From DASQDN01 sp963833675 (GTDB taxonomy: Bacteria > Acidobacteriota > Terriglobia > Bryobacterales > Bryobacteraceae): DNA of 64,000 nucleotides. A program made the translations under genes and the position numbers. The DNA is taken from assembly GCA_963833675.1 (NCBI GenBank), contig CAWHYW010000016.1:271375-335374 (forward strand). Direction: 5' to 3'. This document shows, piece by piece, positions 57,727-64,000 of this stretch (the first letter of the stretch is position 1; the number at the start of each line of letters is the position of its first letter). The notes beneath the pieces were generated by a model, which searched no databases, had not been told where the DNA came from, and was given only the letters and a program-made list of their open reading frames with translations.

Positions 57727-58193
57727 CACGTGATCTGGACCTGGCCGCCTTTCAGGGCCAGAATGCGTCCGCCTCCGTGAAGTTCGATGGACTGCTGCGC
57801 GTCATCGATGGTTATGGTTTGGCCGGAGCTGGATTTGATCTCGATCTTCTCCGCTCCGGGCGAATCGTCGAGCGTGATGCGATGGCCGCTGACCGACACA
57901 ATGACGCGTTTCTTGCGATCGGACTCCGGCGGTTGGTCGACGCCGTTCCATAAAAAGCCGACTACGAACGGGTGATCGAAATCGCCGTGTTCGAACGCGA
58001 CGAGGGCTTCGTCACCGACCTCGGGCGAATAGAACTGACCGCGCGATGGGCCGGCCATGGGAGCAGCAATGGGCGCCCATGAACTGTGCAGCGATCCTGG
58101 CATCCAGGGAAACTCGAGCTGTACACGGCCTTCTCCCTCTGGATCGTTCGTGTTGATCACCAAGCCGATGACGACGCCGGGGAATTTGGTCAT
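57726..58193 (-). CDS. Spike protein, gp5/gpV OB-fold (VgrG C-terminal half)
   Basis: 155 residues. The OB-fold is recognisable from GLVINTNDPEGEGRVQLEFPW, WAPIAAPMAGPSRGQFYSPEVGDEALVAFEHGD and HPFVVGFLWNG, then a short beta-helix (KIEIKSSSGQTITIDD) that forms the needle below the PAAR-like tip. In many systems it is fused to the hub as VgrG; here it is separate from the hub gene with a 4-base overlap. Confidence 0.9.
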   Translation of the reverse strand: MTKFPGVVIGLVINTNDPEGEGRVQLEFPWMPGSLHSSWAPIAAPMAGPSRGQFYSPEVGDEALVAFEHGDFDHPFVVGFLWNGVDQPPESDRKKRVIVSVSGHRITLDDSPGAEKIEIKSSSGQTITIDDAQQSIELHGGGRILALKGGQVQIT

Positions 58194-59449
58194 CGCACCC
58201 TCCCGGGATCGTCACGCTGCGCCTTGAACTTCGTGATGTAGCCGCTGTCGTTGATAGTGTGCTCGGTTTCGGTGATGAAATAGACTCCGCTGAAGCGGGC
58301 GCCAACGTTCAGGATCTCGACGTGAAGACCGGCGCGAAGGTCCGGCAATCCGATCGTTGTGGCGTCGCATTTCACAAATTCGTGCTGCGCGTTGTTCAGG
58401 ATCGCGAGCGCGCGAGCTTCTGCGGCGGCTTCCGTAAACTTAGGTTCGGTAACGACGATTTCCTCACGGGGATCGCATTGCTGGAGGAGGCGGTGAATGT
58501 CGCGATTGCAGCGGATGCGAGCGTCGTCGAGCGTGACTTTTTTGATGATAGGCTTGCGGGTACGCCGATTCCATCCGTGCACGGTAACGGAGGATACCTG
58601 CATGGCAGACGTCATCTTGGGCTTGAACTCGATGAGCGAGCGTCCCCAATGAAGCTGGAAGGTCACGTTGCGCAAGGGCTGCGGACTGCCAGGCGCTTTG
58701 CTGTCGGGGGGGCCGAAATACAGGCGGCCGGGAGTGCGGCCGGTGGGATCCGGGCGGAGCGCCACGATATAGCTGCGGTGGCGGGCAAGCGTTAGCAGGA
58801 AGTCGATGTCGTACTGGTTGTGCTCGGCGACGTAGTCCGTGGGTGTCTCCGCATTCAGCGCGTTCTGGTCGATGTCGATGGGCAGAGGGAAACGAGGTCC
58901 GCCGCGAGGATCGCGGAGCGTGCGGAGGTTGAGCGCGATTTCGCTGTCGCGGAGTCCCTCCCAAACCCAAGAGTATTGCCGCGTGCGGAGCTTGTGGAGC
59001 ACGTTGAGACCGCTGACGTTGAGCACGGGCGCTGCCGATGCGCTGAACACTGGACTGATGCCAGTGAAATTACCCTTGAGCATTACTGTCAGGCCGCCGA
59101 GATAGCCCATTCGGATCTCGACGTCCTTGCCGCATGGCGCGAAAAGCTGGAATAGTGCCGCGTCGCTGTCAGCCGGCGGGTTTGTCTGCGTGAGTTGCGC
59201 GAGTGTTTCCGAGCCGACGTACTTGAAGCGATTGCGGTCAGAGTCCCAGTTGTTGACGGTCAGATCGAAGCCGTCGATCTGTTTAATGTTGTCCCGGTAC
59301 GTGATGCTGGTAACGTCGCGCATCACATCTCTCGGCAGGCCGGCTCCGGCGATCCGCACCTCGAACCGCGGCGTGTAGAAGGCATCGTCAACATGCCCTT
59401 CATTCGCGGCCCGCAGGGCTTCTTGTCCGAGAGTGAGAGTTTCCGCCAT
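58190..59449 (-). CDS. Hub protein, gpD/gp27-like (VgrG N-terminal half)
   Basis: 419 residues of the phage late-control gene D family. Features include FEVRIAGAGLPRDVMRDVTSITY at the start, PCGKDVEIRMGYLGGL, the central LLTLARHRSYIVALRP region and the C-terminal LRAGLHVEILNVGARFSGVYFI. It forms the trimeric hub linking the tube to the spike. It abuts the LysM protein gene (3-base gap). Confidence 0.88.
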   Translation of the reverse strand: MAETLTLGQEALRAANEGHVDDAFYTPRFEVRIAGAGLPRDVMRDVTSITYRDNIKQIDGFDLTVNNWDSDRNRFKYVGSETLAQLTQTNPPADSDAALFQLFAPCGKDVEIRMGYLGGLTVMLKGNFTGISPVFSASAAPVLNVSGLNVLHKLRTRQYSWVWEGLRDSEIALNLRTLRDPRGGPRFPLPIDIDQNALNAETPTDYVAEHNQYDIDFLLTLARHRSYIVALRPDPTGRTPGRLYFGPPDSKAPGSPQPLRNVTFQLHWGRSLIEFKPKMTSAMQVSSVTVHGWNRRTRKPIIKKVTLDDARIRCNRDIHRLLQQCDPREEIVVTEPKFTEAAAEARALAILNNAQHEFVKCDATTIGLPDLRAGLHVEILNVGARFSGVYFITETEHTINDSGYITKFKAQRDDPGRVR

Positions 59450-59452
59450 TCG

Positions 59453-60151
59453 TTAGTCCAGTGGAGGTAAAGTCAGGAACATTCCCGGACGAAGGCGACG
59501 CGGGTCTTCTATCGCATTCGCATTCGCGATGACACGCCAGTCTCCGGGACTGCGGTAATGGTCGCCGGCGATGGACGAGAGCGTCTCGTCGCCGCGAAGA
59601 ACACGAACCTGCGTTTTATCGGGCGAGTTCAATCCGAGCTGGTTCAATTGCTGCGTCAGCGGCTTGTACTCGCGGAGTTTCAGGACGGCGGTGGCTCGCA
59701 GAGGTACACCGCTCGGGGTGAAGAGCGTGTATTTGTGGACGACCTGCTCCACAAGGCAGCGGAAGCTGTTGCGCGATTGATTCCCAGCCTGGTCCGGCAG
59801 CGAGCTGCCGGGGAAGCCGCGGCCCCATTGGAAATCGCAGACGGGCGGCGCGTGCGAGTCGGGGTCAATCTTGGTAAGAGCATAGACCTTGTCAATCCAC
59901 GTCGTTACCGGCTTGACCGTCTGCTTTGTGCCCATACCGTTATCAGTCGTGTCGAAGAAGAGCGTGACAGCCAGCGTCTCGTTGTTTCCCCGAATGAATT
60001 GCAGCAAGGGAGAGTCGAGTCCGGGGATCGTGATTTCGGCGATGTGGACATTGCGCGTGAACTCCAGGTCGGTGGGGTTGTACTGGAAGTCGATGCGCTG
60101 CTGGCCGCGTCTCCAGGCGACGTCGATGTGTCCTTTGAGCGGCGTAGGCAT
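59453..60151 (-). CDS. LysM tube-associated protein (Afp7-like)
   Basis: 232 residues. The N-terminal ~165 residues are the conserved contractile-injection-system tube-cap domain (QRIDFQYNPTDLEFTRNVHI, ETLAVTLFFDTTDNGMGT, RCLVEQVVHKYTLF). The C-terminal ~50 residues are a LysM repeat (DETLSSIAGDHYRSPGDWRVIANAN). In phage this gp53/54-like part joins tube and baseplate. It begins 1 base after the DUF5908-like gene. Confidence 0.9.
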   Translation of the reverse strand: MPTPLKGHIDVAWRRGQQRIDFQYNPTDLEFTRNVHIAEITIPGLDSPLLQFIRGNNETLAVTLFFDTTDNGMGTKQTVKPVTTWIDKVYALTKIDPDSHAPPVCDFQWGRGFPGSSLPDQAGNQSRNSFRCLVEQVVHKYTLFTPSGVPLRATAVLKLREYKPLTQQLNQLGLNSPDKTQVRVLRGDETLSSIAGDHYRSPGDWRVIANANAIEDPRRLRPGMFLTLPPLD

Positions 60152-60152
60152 G

Positions 60153-60338
60153 CTACTCTTCGCGTTCCTGAGCGTCGCGGACGCCCGTACCGACGCGGCG
60201 TTCGTCCTGGAGATCCTTCTCGCGAGACTTCAGCGCCTCGATGATCGCGAGCACGGCGCGAGCGATGGCATCCGTCGAGGGCTGCGCTCGATCCATCACG
60301 CGAACTGTGCTGGCAATCTCTCCGATTTCAACGTCCAT
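60153..60338 (-). CDS. DUF5908-like small eCIS protein (Afp6-like)
   Basis: 61 residues, mostly charged and helical, with MDVEIGEIASTVRVMD at the N-terminus, the opening of the small DUF5908 proteins between tube and LysM genes in eCIS loci. No function is established. Position and length fit; the sequence is too short for certainty. Confidence 0.7.
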   Translation of the reverse strand: MDVEIGEIASTVRVMDRAQPSTDAIARAVLAIIEALKSREKDLQDERRVGTGVRDAQEREE

Positions 60339-60347
60339 ATTGTTCTC

Positions 60348-60905
60348 CTATGGGACGAGCTGACTGGCGATCAATCCCGCGCCCGCGGCGGCGAGTCCGA
60401 CGAAGGGAACCTGGTAGATGCCCTCGTGCGCAATCGTCATCTGCTCAATTGCCACCACGCTCTGCTGCGCGTTCATCGTCGGTCCCGTGTACTTCACAGG
60501 CAGGCCGCGGCGGAAATACCAGATGTTGTTCGGTATGTGCAGATCGGTCAAGAGTACGATCAAGCCATCGCGCCGTTTGCCTTTGCCTTCCACGAAGCTG
60601 TAGCTCCAGTCCCATAACGAGGTGAGCGCCCCGACTCCTTTCTTCAACGTGATCTGTCCCCACTCGCTGCGCGTGGGGAAATGAAGAACCTCGCTGTTGC
60701 GGCCGCCCTCGCGATGGTCCTCCATAGTCAGCGAGAGCTCGAGCCCTGTACACTCCTGGAAGCCGCCGATCGCGAGGTCGCCGACGGCGGAGAAGATAAT
60801 TGACTTGGCAAGCGCGCCACCGGACGACGTATCGAGCAGGCTGACCACGAAGTTGTAGCCCATGGTGGGCATCGGCGAAAAGCCGACAAGCCGTAGCGCT
60901 CCCAT
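60348..60905 (-). CDS. Inner tube protein, second copy (gp19/Hcp-like)
   Basis: 185 residues of the phage T4 gp19-type tube family. GYNFVVSLLDTSSG at the start, FQECTGLELSLTMEDHREGG, LHFPTRSEWGQITLKKGV and the C-terminal MTIAHEGIYQVPF are the family strands. It is about 40 residues longer than the tube gene at 62913, as Afp5-like copies often are, and probably forms the lowest tube ring near the baseplate. Its ATG directly follows the sheath stop. Confidence 0.9.
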   Translation of the reverse strand: MGALRLVGFSPMPTMGYNFVVSLLDTSSGGALAKSIIFSAVGDLAIGGFQECTGLELSLTMEDHREGGRNSEVLHFPTRSEWGQITLKKGVGALTSLWDWSYSFVEGKGKRRDGLIVLLTDLHIPNNIWYFRRGLPVKYTGPTMNAQQSVVAIEQMTIAHEGIYQVPFVGLAAAGAGLIASQLVP

Positions 60906-62902
60906 CTATGCGCCTCCTCCCCGAGCATCCAATTCCTGGACCTCGAACTCATTGCCAGCACGCCCGACGCGGAGCACGACAAACTCGAACGGCTGCGACG
61001 GCGCGACGCCTACCAGGCAAATCAGCCGCCCGCTGCCGCGTTCGCGAATTGGGTTCGTTTCGTCATCGCACTTCACGAAGAATGCCTCCGCCATGGTTTC
61101 CCCTACGAGCGCTCCGGCCTGCCAGAGCGTGATCAAGAAGCTGGTGATCGCCAGCCGGATCTTGGCCCACGTCAACTCGCCATTAGGTTCAAAGGCGGCC
61201 CATTGGAGCGAGATGTAGAGAGCACGTTCGATCATCATCAGCAGTCGTCGAACATTGACGAATCGCCAGTCCGGATCGCTTGATACCGTACGCGCACCCA
61301 GGATGCGGATGCGGCGTCCGGGAAGACTGCGGAGGACGTTGATGCCGGCGGTATTGAAGAGCGCATGCAGTTCGTTGCCGACAGGCGAGGTGACATCCTG
61401 TAGCCATACCAGCGGGTTATTGGCCGGCGCCTTGTGCACGCCTGTCTCGAGGTCGGTGGCGGCGTACTGGCCTACGATGTGTCCGCTAGGAGGAATGTCT
61501 CGCACTGTGCCGGTATCCTGGCGTAGCGGATCGACGACGCGGACCCAGGGGTAATACAGCGCGGCGTATTTCGAATCGAAGCGGCTGCGCCAAGCTTGCG
61601 CGGCCGCGGGACCGGCAGTAGGATCGGTCACGGTGTTGTATGGTGTCTCCAGCACGGCGATGCGATCGGCAAGAGTCTCGCATTGCTCCACCATCGCCGC
61701 CTGCACACGATAAATGTCCGCATCGGAGAACACAGGAGGTAGCTCGACCGATGTCTCAACTACGGGCGGTGGAGGCTGCGGCGGATCGAGGCACGGATCC
61801 GGCACACAGCGGACGGGCGGCACTGTTTCGGGTGCGTGGCACGGGGTGAATGTGGATGTCAGGAATGGCGAGTATGCTGATCTCCTCAATCGGACCGAGC
61901 GTCTCCAGTCCCCGGAATTCGAGAGTGCGGACGGTGTCGCTGTCGTTTGGATCGATCGGCGCGCCGATGAAATCGTCTGCCGTGAGGAGCGCCAATCCAT
62001 CGCGTCCGCCGGCTAGCCGGTAAGAGTCTCTATCGAGCGCGAGCGTGTCGATGCCCTCGTCCACAGGACGCAAGTCCGTGATGATGACGGCCGAAGGCGG
62101 CGGTGGAAGAATGTTCAGGTTGGCAGCATCGTTAGGGTTCACCAAAAAACCGAGGACTCGCGGACCGTAGAGAGTCGTTTTCGCGGACGGTCGAAAGCCG
62201 CTCGGCGGATTAACAACAGTTGGCCGGACTGGAAAGCGGCAAGCGAATACTCCACACTCTCGATCAACAGAGGCAGGTCGGGGTTTACACCGAGGAGCGG
62301 CGCGTCGTAGGGCAACCGCCATTCTGGATCGGGGTGAACCCAGTAGATGCGACCGGCCGGAGCGTCGGTCAGCGAGATGACTCGTGTCGCAACGACAACG
62401 CCGTCCTGAGAGATGCGGATCGCCGTGGCGCGGGACAGACCGGCCGTGGTGGCGACTGCTGCGGAAACGGAGTCGAATTGGTGTGGGGGGACCATGCACT
62501 GAGCACGGTTCATTTCCGTTATGCGGATGGTCAGGTTATTGCCCCACACACCCGGGCTGGACGCGTCGATGCGCCAGACGTCGCGAGCCGCCGAGCCAAG
62601 GCTTACAGAGGCAGCGACGCATCCGGCGAGCGGATCCCTGGATGCGACGCGTGCGATCCAAGCTCGCCTTCCCCCGTTCTCGAAGAATCCGCGCACGGCG
62701 TATGCGAGATAGCCGATGCCGGTAAACCCGCCGAAGTGCGCCTCAAACTGGCGATAGCTCTCGACAGGGACGGGCGAGTCCACCGGACCGCGTTCTGCCA
62801 AGCCTGACAAACCCGCGATGTCGGTACGGAGCGGATCGATGGCGGGCGCCTGGGCGTCCACTCGCTCGTAATAAACACCGGGTCTCGGTAGGCGACAAGC
62901 AT
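60906..62902 (-). CDS. Contractile tail sheath protein, three indels
   Basis: 665 residues once a lost base near 62880-62882, a lost A near 62210 and an extra base near 61844 are corrected. The N-terminus then reads MLVAYRDPGVYYERVDA, the sheath-type PGVY motif. A long variable insertion and a Pro-rich linker (DPPQPPPPVVE, ~315-330) precede the conserved C-terminal domain (YAALYYPWVRV, IPPSGHIVGQYAATD, GVHKAPANNPL, GINVLRSLPGRRIRILGARTV, FVNVRRLLMMIERAL, EAFFVKCDDETNP). The sheath contracts to drive the tube. The C-terminal half matches the partial sheath at the right edge. Confidence 0.88.
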
Positions 62903-62912
62903 CGTGTCAGTT

Positions 62913-63340
62913 TTATGCGAGGGAGACGCCCTCGTGCATAATTCGACGGTCTCGATAGCGACCTCGTTGGCCGTAGCGTTGAAACTCGGGCCATCGATCT
63001 TCTTGATCCATGCGTTCACGAAATCCCATCTCATGACGTCCTGGTGGGATTCGTTCTGGAGAATGATGGAGCTGTTCCGCGTGTCGGAGATTCCGTTTGC
63101 GATGTTGCGATACCAATCCCAGAGCTCGCGGTTGGTCGTGTAGCCGCGCTTCAGCGTGATGTTGGGAACGTGTGTAGCCGGGACCGCCTGCGAACGGAGC
63201 GACCGCGTCCGAGCCGTCGCGGTACTCGACTACCGTCGAATCGCCGGAGAGTCCGCTCACCTCGCGGAAGCCCCCACGGTGAGACCATCGATCTCCACTC
63301 GAAAATTGAATGATAGAAACGGCATTGCTGGAGAAGACAT
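62913..63340 (-). CDS. Inner tube protein, first copy (gp19/Hcp-like), three indels
   Basis: Start ATG 63340 has GGAGGAG upstream. Frames change near 63276 (lost G in a G-run), 63172 (extra base) and 62937 (lost base); corrected, the product is ~142 residues, standard for the tube. It shows LSFNFRVEIDGLTVG, REVSGLSGDSTVVEYRDGSD, NITLKRGYTTNRELWDWYR, KIDGPSFNATANEVAIE and a final HEGVSLA. This is the main tube subunit through which cargo passes. Confidence 0.85.
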
Positions 63341-63359
63341 GACGTGTTCTCCTCCAGTG

Positions 63360-64000
63360 TCAGTCTTCCGCGTGGGCAGTCCAGAGGCCGATGCGGATAA
63401 TCACGAACTCGGCGGGCTTCACCGGAGCGACGCCGATAACGATGATCAGCCGGCCGTTATCGATATCGGCCTGGGTCATCGTAGTGCGGTCGCAGCGGAC
63501 GAAAAAGGCCTCCTCCAGGTTCGGTCCCTTCGAGGCGCGCCGCCGCGCCACAGCGTCAGTCAGGAAATTCGAGACGGTCCGGCGAACGCGTGCCCACAGG
63601 GGGTCGGCATTGGGCTCGAACACCACCCATTGCAGACCGACGTCGATGGACTTCTCGATGAAGATGATCAGGCGCCGAACGTTGACGTATTCCAATCCTG
63701 GTCGCTGGTGATCACGCGCGCTCCCCACACGCGCAGGCCGCGGTTGTTCGGACGAAAGTCACGGATCACATTGATGTTCATCGGGAACGGATTGAGGATT
63801 TCCTGCTCACCTTTGTTGAGAGTTCGCTGCATCCCGTGATGCCACGGACGACTTCATTCGCCGGCGCCTTGTGCACCCCGCGCTCTACGTCCACGCGCAT
63901 AGATCCCGATAACGTGCCCGGACGGCGGGATGGGGACGCTGTGAATGTCCTGAAGATTCGCGGGAAAGGGATCGTCAATGAGCAGCCAAGGATAGTAGAG
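63360..64000 (-). CDS. Second tail sheath protein, C-terminal part (cut by window edge), three indels
   Basis: Only the C-terminal ~213 residues lie in the window. From the edge inward the sheath C-terminal pattern appears: YYPWLLIDDPFPANL, VPIPPSGHVIGIYAR, DVERGVHKAPANEVV, INVIRDFRPNNRGLRVWGAR, YVNVRRLIIFIEKSID, EEAFFVRCDRTTMTQ and a final IIRIGLWTAHAED. Frames change near 63900, 63828 and 63693, each by loss of one base. The stop lies 19 bases before the tube start. Two sheath paralogues are usual in eCIS. Confidence 0.87.

Noticed and set aside
39596..64000. Prophage tail module or T6SS
   Set aside because: No capsid, portal, terminase, lysis or integrase gene and no TssJLM-type membrane genes; the AAA+ ATPase, DUF5908, LysM cap and DUF4157 point to eCIS.

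Overview
The window looks like a chromosomal segment of an Acidobacteriota bacterium, probably of the Solibacter/Bryobacter type. This is inferred from gene content only: Oar-like TonB receptors with an N-terminal carboxypeptidase-regulatory domain, PVC-type membrane-bound dehydrogenase/cytochrome proteins, DUF1549/DUF1553, DUF1501, DUF1080 and PPC-domain proteins, and many GntR/BlaI/ArsR regulators. Coding density is very high. No stretch over 300 bases lacks a gene, and I see no rRNA, tRNA, CRISPR array or transposase.

Left part (1-10.3 kb): the end of a zinc-protease-like protein, a secreted glycoside hydrolase with an ArsR regulator, an SDR oxidoreductase, a blaI repressor gene behind a tandem TACA-N3-TGTA operator and followed by a truncated blaR1-like remnant, a cluster of palindromes, a GntR/UTRA regulator, and a complete minus-strand Mrp Na+/H+ antiporter operon (mrpABCDEFG, with mrpA carrying three frameshifts).

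Middle part (10.4-39.6 kb): two plus-strand catabolic-type operons, each built around an Oar-like outer-membrane receptor. The first is two amidohydrolases, a DUF1080 protein, Oar1 and a cytochrome-type dehydrogenase, facing a convergent paralogue of that dehydrogenase. The second is Oar2, an M81 (MlrC-type) peptidase, an ACS-type MFS transporter, a PPC protein, a DUF1549/1553 protein, a DUF1501 protein and an esterase. A divergent GntR-LacI regulator with candidate operators sits in front of it. Between the two operons lie a secreted RidA-like protein, a neutral-ceramidase-like protein and a class III aminotransferase.

Right part (39.6-64 kb, all minus strand): an extracellular contractile injection system (eCIS, Afp/PVC/MAC-like). 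In transcription order: partial sheath, tube, sheath, second tube, DUF5908-like small protein, LysM tube-cap protein, gpD hub, gp5/gpV spike, PAAR-like tip, gp25, baseplate J, a beta-propeller/tail-protein-I fusion, three consecutive large proteins that share one N-terminal domain, an unassigned 505-aa protein, the AAA+ ATPase, and last a ~980-aa DUF4157 protein with a nuclease-like C-terminal domain that is a good candidate for the injected cargo. Genes overlap or abut throughout, so it reads as one operon.

About twenty single-base indels interrupt otherwise intact genes, many in homopolymers. Repairing them restores full-length proteins in every case I worked through, so I treat most as sequence errors rather than gene decay.
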